DNA of 64,000 nucleotides, from contig JAGVFW010000003.1 of NCBI GenBank assembly GCA_020057405.1, forward strand, positions 124,001 to 188,000, in the 5' to 3' direction. A program made the translations under genes and the position numbers. This document shows positions 1-8,191 of the stretch, piece after piece. The notes beneath the pieces are model-generated. The model was not told the DNA's origin. It made no database searches and saw only the letters and a list, made by a program, of their open reading frames with translations. Positions within the stretch are counted from its first letter, which is position 1; each line of letters opens with the position of its first letter. The stretch comes from an archaeon. Lineage in GTDB: Archaea > Micrarchaeota > Micrarchaeia > Norongarragalinales > UBA97.

Positions 1-424
1 AGTCGTCGCGGTCCACGCTTGTGATGACGACGTACTCAAGGCCCCACTTTGCAACTGCCTCGCCGACTTTTCGCGGCTCGTCCGCGTCAAGAACATCGCC
101 TTTGGGCCCGTGGGGAACTGCGCAAAAGCGGCAGCCGCGAGTGCAAGTGTTGCCAAGCACCATGAAAGTCGCTGTGCCTCCGCTCCAGCACTCGGTGATG
201 TTGGGGCAGTGGGCGCTTTCGCACACTGTATGCAAGCCGAGTGACTTGACTGTCGCCTTGACGTCGGCAAACTGGCCGGTTGGTGTCTTGATGCGCAGCC
301 AGTCGGGTTTTGCGGGGTCTGCAACTTGCGAGAAGCTTAGAGTAGCGTAGTGCGGCGCAAGCTGGTGGGCTGAAATGCCTTCTTCCTGCGGTTCCCCGGC
401 AGGCTCTACGCGCAGCGGAATCAT
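1..424 (-). CDS. lipA: Lipoyl synthase (LipA), N-terminal part, truncated by window edge
   Basis: Reverse-strand translation gives [16 protein letters not shown]...[56 protein letters not shown]...[11 protein letters not shown]. Both LipA cysteine motifs are present: C-x4-C-x5-C (auxiliary cluster) and C-x3-C-x2-C (radical SAM). Absent from the ORF track because it is open at the edge. Confidence 0.93.
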   Translation of the reverse strand, partial: MIPLRVEPAGEPQEEGISAHQLAPHYATLSFSQVADPAKPDWLRIKTPTGQFADVKATVKSLGLHTVCESAHCPNITECWSGGTATFMVLGNTCTRGCRFCAVPHGPKGDVLDADEPRKVGEAVAKWGLEYVVITSVDRDD

Positions 425-555
425 AGCACAGAGAATTGGCGCTGCAAGCAATTTAAAAACGATGCTGGAGGTAAAGCCAACGGCAAAAGACGAAGGGGAC
501 CGGCACGGAGGGGTTAAACCCCACGCTTTTTAGCCCTTGGGGGTATCAACTCCTA

Positions 556-1491
556 GTGGTGGATTTAGTGGACGAGATTTACGACTTTGCAGTCATCGGG
601 GCCGGCGGAACTGGCTTTGCGGCAGCGATGTATGCCGGAAGGTTCCAGCTAAAGACTATAGTCATCGGCGAGACGCTAGGGGGCACCATCATTTTGACTG
701 ACGTGGTAGAAAACTACCCTGGCTTCAAGAAGCTGACTGGCATGGAATTGGCCGAGAAAATCCAGGAGCACGCAATGGATTACCCAAGCGTGAAAGTGGA
801 GAACGACCGCGTGACGGACGTCAAGAAGGAAGGCGAGCTCTTCGCAATCACCACGCTTGAGGGAAAGGTCTTCAAGTCCAAGACCCTGCTTTTCGCAACC
901 GGCACCGAGTGGAAGAAGCTCGGCGTGCCCGGCGAGAAGGAACTGATGAACCGCGGCGTGCACTACTGCGCTCTCTGCGATGGCCCCCTATACAAGGACA
1001 AGACTTTAGTCGTCGTCGGAGGCGGGGACAGCGCGGCAAAGGAAGCCCTCTTGCTAACGCAGTGGGCAAAGAAAGTCTACATGGTCTACCGTGGCGAGAA
1101 AATCCGGCCCGAGCCAATCAACTATGATAGGTGCATCGCCAACCCCAAGCTTGAGATAATCAGCACCACCAAGGTAGTTCAAATCAAGGGCGAGAAGAAA
1201 GTGGAAGGCGTAGTCTTCGACAAGCCCTACAACGGCAGCACGGAATTTCCCTGTGACGCCGTCTTTGTCGAGATTGGCCACCTGCCGCTATCGCAGCTTG
1301 CAGTCAAGCTGGGCGTGAAAGTGAACAAGAAGGGCGAGATTGAGATTGACAGGCTTGCAAGAACCAACGCGCCGGGAGTTTTCGCTGCAGGCGATGTTGT
1401 TGACACCGAGTTCAAGCAGGCGATTACTGGCGTTGCCGAAGGCGTCCTGGCGGCTTACAGTGCGAACGAGTTTTTGAAGGGCAAAGCCTAA
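556..1491 (+). CDS. trxB: Thioredoxin reductase-like FAD-dependent oxidoreductase
   Basis: FAD motif GAGGTGFAAAMYAGR, redox CALC(D) motif, second GGGDSA nucleotide-binding motif, C-terminal GVFAAGDVVD. GTG start; GTG at 559 or 568 is also possible. Confidence 0.9.
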   Translation: MVDLVDEIYDFAVIGAGGTGFAAAMYAGRFQLKTIVIGETLGGTIILTDVVENYPGFKKLTGMELAEKIQEHAMDYPSVKVENDRVTDVKKEGELFAITTLEGKVFKSKTLLFATGTEWKKLGVPGEKELMNRGVHYCALCDGPLYKDKTLVVVGGGDSAAKEALLLTQWAKKVYMVYRGEKIRPEPINYDRCIANPKLEIISTTKVVQIKGEKKVEGVVFDKPYNGSTEFPCDAVFVEIGHLPLSQLAVKLGVKVNKKGEIEIDRLARTNAPGVFAAGDVVDTEFKQAITGVAEGVLAAYSANEFLKGKA

Positions 1492-1532
1492 ACGCAAACG
1501 CTTTAAACCCCGAAGAGTATAAGTGTGTTATA

Positions 1533-2108
1533 GTGATTTCAATGGAACACGTCAAGGGCGACATGCTCGTTGGTGAAATTGTTGCGCGCTACCCGCAGGT
1601 GGTGCCGGTTTTCCTAAAGTACGGCCTCCATTGCGTTGGCTGCCGCGTCTCGCCTTTTGAGACTATTGAAGAGGGCAGCATGGGCCACGGCATGCCGAAA
1701 GACGTTTTTGAGAAGATGATTGTCGAGGCAAATGAACTCGTTACCAACTCAAAGGCCGAAAAAGTCGCAAGCGGCGGGGAAAGCAAGCCCGTCTGGGTCA
1801 CCGAGAAGGCCGCGGTACAGATTCGAAAGATTGCAGAGGGCGAGGGCAAGGCCGGCTTTGGCTTGCGCATCAGCGTGCAGGCGGGAGGCTGCGCCGGCCA
1901 CAGCTACCAAATGGACTTCGAGGAGCAGCCCGATAAGGACGACGTCGTCATTGAGGCGCACGGCATAAAAGTTTTCTACTCAAGCGAGCTTGACAGCCTC
2001 ATCCACGGAACTACTATTGACTACCGCGAGGCGCTGCAGGGCGCGGGCTTTGTGATGCAGAACCCGAACGCCAAGACCTCATGCGGCTGCGGCCAGTCGT
2101 TTGCCTAA
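1533..2108 (+). CDS. DUF1858-type domain fused to a HesB/IscA-type iron-sulfur carrier domain
   Basis: N-terminus VGEIVARYPQVVPVFLKYGLHCVGC (DUF1858-like); C-terminus GLRISVQAGGCAGHSYQMDFEE...SCGCGQSF (A-type carrier cysteines). Start may be the ATG at 1542. Confidence 0.85.
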   Translation: MISMEHVKGDMLVGEIVARYPQVVPVFLKYGLHCVGCRVSPFETIEEGSMGHGMPKDVFEKMIVEANELVTNSKAEKVASGGESKPVWVTEKAAVQIRKIAEGEGKAGFGLRISVQAGGCAGHSYQMDFEEQPDKDDVVIEAHGIKVFYSSELDSLIHGTTIDYREALQGAGFVMQNPNAKTSCGCGQSFA

Positions 2109-2467
2109 TCTTTTTTCAGGCCGAACCGAGATCCCAAGTCGTCCGCCTTTGACTTTTTGGCCGGCTTGTCGGAATATTTGAGCGAATAGTATTTTCCAAG
2201 GGCGAATGACGAACCCGCGTCAGGCGCGGTGTCCTTATCGTTGCCGTAGGCGGACGGCAGGTTGGAGAAAAGAACTTTCTGGCCGGCAAAGGCGACTGCG
2301 ACAACGAGCACTAGGCCCGCAACTCCGAACACCAGGCGGTTGGACACGCCAAACAGGTTGCCGCTGCCGGCGCCAGACACTAGTAGGGAGACACCGCCAA
2401 GAACTGCGCCAAAAAGGATTAGAAACTGCACAATTCGAATTGCTAGCGCCTTGGATCGATTGTCCAT
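2105..2467 (-). CDS. Small predicted membrane protein, unknown function
   Basis: MDNRSKALAIRIVQFLILFGAVLGGVSLLVSGAG... with two hydrophobic segments; overlaps the preceding stop by 4 nt. Confidence 0.6.
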   Translation of the reverse strand: MDNRSKALAIRIVQFLILFGAVLGGVSLLVSGAGSGNLFGVSNRLVFGVAGLVLVVAVAFAGQKVLFSNLPSAYGNDKDTAPDAGSSFALGKYYSLKYSDKPAKKSKADDLGSRFGLKKD

Positions 2468-2476
2468 ACGCTTTTT

Positions 2477-2959
2477 ATGGCCGCTTTGGTTAAGAACTTT
2501 GTGAAAACGGTTTTTCTGGCAGCCGACCACGCCGGTTTTGAGCTAAAGGAATTCGTCAAGCACTTGCTCAAGCGCAAGGGCTATTCCGTCAAGGACTTCG
2601 GCACGCACTCAAACGAAAGCTGCGACTATCCTGACTTTATCATTCCCTGCGCAGCGGCGGTTGCCAAGAGCAAGGGCGCGGCCGCGGGAATCGTCTTCGG
2701 GGGAAGCGGCAACGGCGAGCAAATGGCCGCCAACAAAGTCAGGGGCATCCGAGCCGCGCTTTGCTATGACTTGCAGACTACAGTGCTTGCGCGGGAGCAC
2801 AATGACGCCAACGTGCTTAGCCTAGGGAGCCGGACGGTGACGAAGGACAAAAAGCTCGCGACGAAAATTGTGCTCGCGTTTTTGACAACCGCCTTTAGCG
2901 GCGAGGCGAGGCACAAGCGGCGTTTGAGGAAAATCGCGGCTTACGAGAGGCGCAAATAA
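2477..2959 (+). CDS. rpiB: RpiB/LacA/LacB-family sugar-phosphate isomerase (ribose-5-phosphate isomerase B)
   Basis: FLAADHAGFELKE, YSVKDFGTHSNESCDYPDF, GGSGNGEQMAANKVRGIRAALC, AREHNDANVLSLGSR. Confidence 0.92.
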   Translation: MAALVKNFVKTVFLAADHAGFELKEFVKHLLKRKGYSVKDFGTHSNESCDYPDFIIPCAAAVAKSKGAAAGIVFGGSGNGEQMAANKVRGIRAALCYDLQTTVLAREHNDANVLSLGSRTVTKDKKLATKIVLAFLTTAFSGEARHKRRLRKIAAYERRK

Positions 2960-3939
2960 TGGCAAAACTCTTGTTCATTGGAACGCTCGCCCTTGATGTC
3001 ATCGCCAAGCTGGATAAGCCGGGCAACACGGTTGTCGGGAAATTGACTGCAGCTGATTTCATGGCCAAAGCATTTGCCGACAAAGTCGAGCTTGACCGGC
3101 TGGAGGTGCGGCCCGGCGGGAGTGCCGCAAACGCGGCCATCGCCGCCCACGCGCTTGGAAGCAACTGCAGCCTCGTAAGCGCAGTTGGTGGCGACTTGTT
3201 CGGCAGGCACTTGGTTGCCAACATGAAGGGCCACGGCATTGCAGTTAACGGCGTTGCGGTGATGGCGGGACAAAAGACGAGCACGAGCGTCATTTTGCTT
3301 AGCGACGGCAACAAGGCGGTTCTCTCAAGCCGGGGCGCGTTTGCCCACCTCGGGCCCAAGCACTTGGGCGAAGAGCTCGTGAGAAAGAACGAGGTCATCA
3401 TCACCACTTCCCTATCCTCTAACGACAACTTCGCGCTCTTTCTAAAAGCCGTGAAGTTGGCGCACAAGGACCGCAAGAAAATCGTTTTCGCCCCAAGCAT
3501 GACGATGCTTAAGGCGCAGGGAAAGAAGTTCGCCAAGCTGCACCCGCACTTTGACCTGGCAATTTGCAACGAGGCCGAGGCGGCCTACTACACTGGCGAA
3601 AAAACGGCCGAGGCGGCAGTAAGAAAGCTGCCGGGCAAGGTGCGCGTGGTGACGATGGCGCAAAAGGGCGCGATTGCTTTTGCGGAAGGCAAGATTTTGA
3701 GAATTGCTGCCCCGCCGGTTAAGGTTGTCGACACTACGGGCGCAGGCGATTCATTTACGGGCGCGTTTGTGCACGAATTCTATAGCCACGGTAGCGTGAG
3801 AAATGCGTTGCAAACCGCAACTGCTGTCGCCGGACTCAAACTTGCGCACTTGGGCGCGCACTTTACTGGCACGGCTAAGGAAGTTAAAGCGTTCAGGAAA
3901 GCGCATGGCCGCCAGATGCTGGTAAAAACAGCGAACTAG
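2959..3939 (+). CDS. PfkB-family carbohydrate/nucleoside kinase
   Basis: RPGGSAANAAIAAHALGSNCSLVSAVGGDLFGRH and the C-terminal signature DTTGAGDSFTGAFVHEF. Confidence 0.92.
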   Translation: MAKLLFIGTLALDVIAKLDKPGNTVVGKLTAADFMAKAFADKVELDRLEVRPGGSAANAAIAAHALGSNCSLVSAVGGDLFGRHLVANMKGHGIAVNGVAVMAGQKTSTSVILLSDGNKAVLSSRGAFAHLGPKHLGEELVRKNEVIITTSLSSNDNFALFLKAVKLAHKDRKKIVFAPSMTMLKAQGKKFAKLHPHFDLAICNEAEAAYYTGEKTAEAAVRKLPGKVRVVTMAQKGAIAFAEGKILRIAAPPVKVVDTTGAGDSFTGAFVHEFYSHGSVRNALQTATAVAGLKLAHLGAHFTGTAKEVKAFRKAHGRQMLVKTAN

Positions 3940-4241
3940 TTGTTGGGCGCCTTTAGGATGCCTTGAAGGAATTTGTACGCGGCAGTAACCGGTTCGGGAT
4001 TGCTGCGGGCGATTAAATTAATGATGTACTTCCCGTCCCGAAGCGATATTGAAATGTCGGCGATGGCCGCAGCTTTAAGCTCAAAGCCCCTCTGCTCGTC
4101 AGTGATGCGAAAGCCCGGAGGCAGTTGCAGCACTACCGTGAACGAAGACCGCTTGAGGGCCCCGGCGGTTTCCAACCGCGTCAGTTCAATGAGTGCAGCG
4201 CCGCGGCTAAGGAAATGTCCTAAGAGTGCCTTGATTGGCAT
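3936..4241 (-). CDS. Hypothetical protein
   Basis: ORF MPIKALLGHFLSRGAALIELTRLETAG...; the start upstream of 4241 is probably spurious because it overlaps the next gene. Confidence 0.5.
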   Translation of the reverse strand: MPIKALLGHFLSRGAALIELTRLETAGALKRSSFTVVLQLPPGFRITDEQRGFELKAAAIADISISLRDGKYIINLIARSNPEPVTAAYKFLQGILKAPNN

Positions 4242-4255
4242 GTAATCCCAAAAAC

Positions 4256-4663
4256 CTAGAATTGGCTGTGGTGGGCGCGCTTGAGTTCGAAGCACTCGCC
4301 CTTGCACAAGTAGACGAAGACCGCTTCTGACTTGTCTGCAGGGAACTCTAGAGAGTCGAGGAGTTCCTTTGCCTTCTTGGCGTTTACAGCGCACTTTTGC
4401 AGGAGGGGGGAAATGTCGTTTAGCTCGTGGCTTAGGATTAGAGTGTTGTCGCCCTTGCCGAGTTCGTGCAAGTAAGCGGCTGTGACGAGGACGTCGTACT
4501 TGCCGCCCTGCATTGAAACGTATCGCTTCATGTTCTTGACGACTTGCATGGTGTGCAGGTAGTCGGTTTTTGAAAGTTCCTTGAAAATTCGTTGCTGCAG
4601 CTTGGGTTCAAAGTCCTCATAATCGAACGAGGCCTGTTTGAATGTTTGTACACGCAGCGACAT
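4256..4663 (-). CDS. HD-domain-like protein (degenerate HE motif)
   Basis: YLHTMQVVKNMKRYV...VLVTAAYLHELGKGD resembles the HD-fold H...HD layout, with HE in place of HD. Confidence 0.5.
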   Translation of the reverse strand: MSLRVQTFKQASFDYEDFEPKLQQRIFKELSKTDYLHTMQVVKNMKRYVSMQGGKYDVLVTAAYLHELGKGDNTLILSHELNDISPLLQKCAVNAKKAKELLDSLEFPADKSEAVFVYLCKGECFELKRAHHSQF

Positions 4664-4908
4664 TCAATTTTTTCCTCGACGATACAACCAAAGTGGGGTA
4701 ATAGTATGTTGCGGATAGGATGCTTAAATAGCTTACCCCGTTTGCGAGGGAAAAACGCGTTTTTTCGAGCTGAAAACTCGTTTCGCTTGCCTTGAAAACA
4801 TCCGCCCGTGGGCAATTATTAAGACGGACGACGACAATAACTAAGTAATAGAAACTTCAAACGACTCGTTCGCGCCTTTTTTCCGCGCAAACGCCGGAGG
4901 AGATTTTC

Positions 4909-6075
4909 GTGGCAGTTGAATTTGAGCTTGAAGGCAACAACCTAATCGTTCGCGACCTAATCGCAGTCCAGGCAATCGACCGCGGGTTCTTCGGCTCCCC
5001 GTTCCGCGGCAGCAGAATAGAACTCCAGCTAACCCCGGAGGAGGCACTCTACCTAATTGACGTGCGCGGGGCAGTCTGCCGGGACGGCGAAGGCAACTTA
5101 GTCGGGTTTAATGACCTCGCAGAGCGCTTTGACGGCAAGAAGTTCCTCGCCCGCTACTTTTGCTACCGCGACTGGCGCGACAGGGGCATCGTGGCGCGGC
5201 CGATGTCTGAAGCCAAGGGCAATTACGGCCGCTCGCCAATGGGCAAGTACCCTTCCCAGGAGTATCAGCCGCCCAAAGTGAACGGAAAAGCGCTTTTCTT
5301 CAAGGACGACCTGATGGCAGTCATTGACGACAACGAGGTGGGCCGGCGGCTCTACGAAGAAGAGTGGTTTGGCCAGTTTGGCACGTATAAGGCGAAAAAG
5401 CACGGCCAGTTCCTAAAACTTGACGCTTACGAGACGCTATTTCTAATGCAGCACTCGCGGCTAAAGCTAAACGAGAAGGAAAAGCAGATTGTCGAGGCGG
5501 CGATTAATCGCCGGCCGGACTTCCTCGCACTCTACGAAGTTTACGAGGACTGGAGAATGCGGGGCTTTGTGCTAAAGACGGGCTTCAAGTTCGGCACGCA
5601 CTTTCGGCTCTACTTCCCGGGCGCCAAGCCGACACTGGAGGACGCCGAGTGGATGCACTCAAAGCACGTCATCCAGGTCTTTCCCCGCGACAGCAAGCTC
5701 TTAATTTCCGAGTGGGCGCGCGCCATCCGCGTGGCGCACGGCGTTCGAAAGACGTTCATTCTCGCAATCCCAGGCAAGAAGCAGCCGGGCGAGGAGAAAG
5801 TCGCCCTCGACTTCCTGCTTTACCACAGAAAGAAGGGCATCATCGAGACGCCGAAGAACGACAAGCCCAAATACGTCATGCTCGCCTTCAGCGAAGAGGA
5901 GGAAATCGGCGGGGCGGAACTGGCGAGTGCCATCGAGCAGGCAAAGGCAATGGGCCTCGACCTCATCCTGAGCATCTGCGACAGGGAAACGAGCGTCACG
6001 CACTACCGCATCAAGAGAATCGAGCTGCCGGGAAGCGGCTACGAGTACTACGAGATAGAGTGGATTCAACCTTGA
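4909..6075 (+). CDS. endA: tRNA-splicing endonuclease, long single-chain form
   Basis: YEDWRMRGFVLKTGFKFGTHFRLYFPG...HSKHVIQVFPRD...RVAHGVRKTFILAIP carries the Tyr/His/Lys catalytic residues; a ~100-aa extra C-terminal unit and an N-terminal unit are present. Confidence 0.92.
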   Translation: MAVEFELEGNNLIVRDLIAVQAIDRGFFGSPFRGSRIELQLTPEEALYLIDVRGAVCRDGEGNLVGFNDLAERFDGKKFLARYFCYRDWRDRGIVARPMSEAKGNYGRSPMGKYPSQEYQPPKVNGKALFFKDDLMAVIDDNEVGRRLYEEEWFGQFGTYKAKKHGQFLKLDAYETLFLMQHSRLKLNEKEKQIVEAAINRRPDFLALYEVYEDWRMRGFVLKTGFKFGTHFRLYFPGAKPTLEDAEWMHSKHVIQVFPRDSKLLISEWARAIRVAHGVRKTFILAIPGKKQPGEEKVALDFLLYHRKKGIIETPKNDKPKYVMLAFSEEEEIGGAELASAIEQAKAMGLDLILSICDRETSVTHYRIKRIELPGSGYEYYEIEWIQP

Positions 6076-6536
6076 GCGAAACTCGCACACTTTCCTCCTT
6101 TCCCGACAAAACTGGAAAAAAGCTAGTCGTGTGCTTTAAGGGGGAAAAACCGGGCGCAGGTACAGAGTACGAGCTTTCTCCTGCTCGGCGGCCGTTTTGG
6201 ACTTTAACGCCGGGAAGGGTTATTGAGGTTGGCCACGGGTACCTTTCTACTCCTGACGGCATGCAAAGGCGGGGGAACGCTGAAGAACTGATAAGGAGAT
6301 TGCACGAGGTCGTGTTTCCGGCCCTATCTCAAAAAACAGGCCTGACCGTAATCCATCGCATGGACCTCCTTGATGCGACAAACACGCCCATGCTCAATCT
6401 TGCCAAAAAGCTTGGCTTTAAGGGAATCCTGCTTAGCTTGGGCGGCTGGAGCAAGAAGATGAGCGGAAGCCCCAAGGAGATTCCAACAACTGAAGAACAA
6501 GAAATCGTCAGCTGGCTCGAGCGTAAGCAACAGTAG
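6072..6536 (+). CDS. Hypothetical protein (TTG start overlapping endA stop)
   Basis: TTGAGCGAAACT... is in frame to 6536. The larger ORF 5649-6536 overlaps endA and is discounted. NTPMLNLAKKLGFKG vaguely resembles a GNAT C-terminus. Confidence 0.5.
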   Translation: MSETRTLSSFPDKTGKKLVVCFKGEKPGAGTEYELSPARRPFWTLTPGRVIEVGHGYLSTPDGMQRRGNAEELIRRLHEVVFPALSQKTGLTVIHRMDLLDATNTPMLNLAKKLGFKGILLSLGGWSKKMSGSPKEIPTTEEQEIVSWLERKQQ

Positions 6537-6609
6537 GCTTGGTTCGCCTGCGCACGCGAACTCTGGTCCCGCAAGCGGTTTTTAACCTTTAGCGAGCTTA
6601 ATCATCTCA

Positions 6610-8190
6610 ATGGCCGATACTGAAAAGCAGGGAATGTTCTGGGCTGACCAGGCGGCGCGAGAAGTCGCGGACGCCCCGTCAGGAATGCACGTAGTCAGCG
6701 ATGCAAAGACTCCAAGCGGCCGCGTGCACGTCGGAAGCCTTCGGGGCGTGATTGTCCACGACGTGCTGCACAAGGGGCTCCTTGATGCGGGAAAGAAGGC
6801 TGAGTTCGTCTACCGCTTTGACGACTTTGACCCGATGGACTCGTTTCCGGCTTACTTGCCTGAGAAATTCAAGGAATACATGGGCAAGCCGCTTTGCAAC
6901 ATCCCGTCGCCAGAGCCCGGTTTCGACAGCTTCGCGCAATACTACGCAGTGGAATTCGAGACAGTCTTTGAGGCGCTTGACTGCCACCCGCGAATTGTTT
7001 GGATGTCAAAGGACTACAAGGCGGGGCTCTTCGACGACGCGATCAAAACCGCGATTGGGAAGGCGGCCGACATCAGAGAGATTAACGAGAGAATCAGCGG
7101 CGGGAAAAAGCAAGGCGATTGGCTGCCGGTACAAGTCGTGTGCGACGAGTGCGGACGCATCGGCACGACGCAGGCAACCGATTTTGACGGCGAAACTGTC
7201 GCCTACACTTGCGCGGGCGCAAAATACTCGCCAGGATGCGGTCACGCGGGCAGGAAAAGTCCCTTCAATGGCGGAAGCAAGCTCACTTGGAAGGCCCATT
7301 GGGCGGCGCAGTGGCAAGTCTACAACGTCACAGTCGAAGGCGAAGGCAAGGACCACGCGGTCATCGGCGGCTCAAGGCAAGTGTCAAACGAAATCGCGAC
7401 TAAAGTGTTCGGCTACAAGCCGCCCTACGATTTACCTTATGAGTTCTTCTTAATCGGCGGGAAAAAAATGAGCTCCTCAAAGGGCCTCGGCAGCACGGCG
7501 AAAGAAGTTTCCGAAGCGCTCCCGCCCGAGCTCCTTCGATTCCTGCTCGTGCGATACAAGCCGCGCACTGCAATCAACTTTTCGCCAGAAGGGGAGACGC
7601 TCCCAAGGCTTTACGACGATTACGACACATATGGAGAGAACTTTTTCGGAAGAAGGCATAGCCGCGACCCAGACGAACCCCGCATTTACGAGTTCTCGCA
7701 AGTCAACGGCGTGCCAAAAGACTACTACCGGCCGCAGTTCTCCTTCATCGCATACCTTTTGCAGGTTCCGCACCTCAAGTTGCGGGAAGTGATTGAGAAG
7801 CGCATCGAGCGCATGCTAACGCAGGACGAAGCTGGCGAGCTCGAGCGGCGCAGCCGCTTTGCGCGCAATTGGCTTGAGAAGTACGCGGGCGAAGAGTACA
7901 TCCTAAAAGTGCTTGACCACCCAAGCGCCCTCAAGTTGCACTCGCAACTGGCTCCCGAGCTGCAGAAGGCCTTGGCTGACTTTGGCGAGTTTTTCGAGGA
8001 AACAACGAGCGAAAACGCCCAGACTGAGTACCTAAAGCGCATGTGCGAGAGGCACGGGGTCAAACAACAGGCTTTTTACGAAGCTGCTTACAACATATTC
8101 CTAGGAAAGCCCAAGGGCCCGCGCTTGCTGCCGTTTCTAAACGCTTTGGAACGGCCTTTCGTCGCCCAGAGGCTGCGCGGAGTCGGATGA
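6610..8190 (+). CDS. lysS: Lysyl-tRNA synthetase, class I (archaeal type)
   Basis: TPSGRVHVGSLRGV (HIGH-like), zinc-binding CDECGRIG...CAGAKYSPGCGH, KMSSSKG. Confidence 0.95.
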   Translation: MADTEKQGMFWADQAAREVADAPSGMHVVSDAKTPSGRVHVGSLRGVIVHDVLHKGLLDAGKKAEFVYRFDDFDPMDSFPAYLPEKFKEYMGKPLCNIPSPEPGFDSFAQYYAVEFETVFEALDCHPRIVWMSKDYKAGLFDDAIKTAIGKAADIREINERISGGKKQGDWLPVQVVCDECGRIGTTQATDFDGETVAYTCAGAKYSPGCGHAGRKSPFNGGSKLTWKAHWAAQWQVYNVTVEGEGKDHAVIGGSRQVSNEIATKVFGYKPPYDLPYEFFLIGGKKMSSSKGLGSTAKEVSEALPPELLRFLLVRYKPRTAINFSPEGETLPRLYDDYDTYGENFFGRRHSRDPDEPRIYEFSQVNGVPKDYYRPQFSFIAYLLQVPHLKLREVIEKRIERMLTQDEAGELERRSRFARNWLEKYAGEEYILKVLDHPSALKLHSQLAPELQKALADFGEFFEETTSENAQTEYLKRMCERHGVKQQAFYEAAYNIFLGKPKGPRLLPFLNALERPFVAQRLRGVG

Positions 8191-8191
8191 C

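Noticed and set aside
21-350. ORF of 109 aa on plus strand
   Set aside because: Antisense to lipA, whose motifs are unambiguous on the minus strand.
511-523. Palindrome GGGGTTAAACCCC upstream of trxB
   Set aside because: Short and isolated; could be regulatory but no supporting context.
5649-6071. 5' part of the 295-aa ORF
   Set aside because: Overlaps endA in another frame with compositionally biased Arg/Pro-rich translation; the plausible gene begins at the TTG at 6072.
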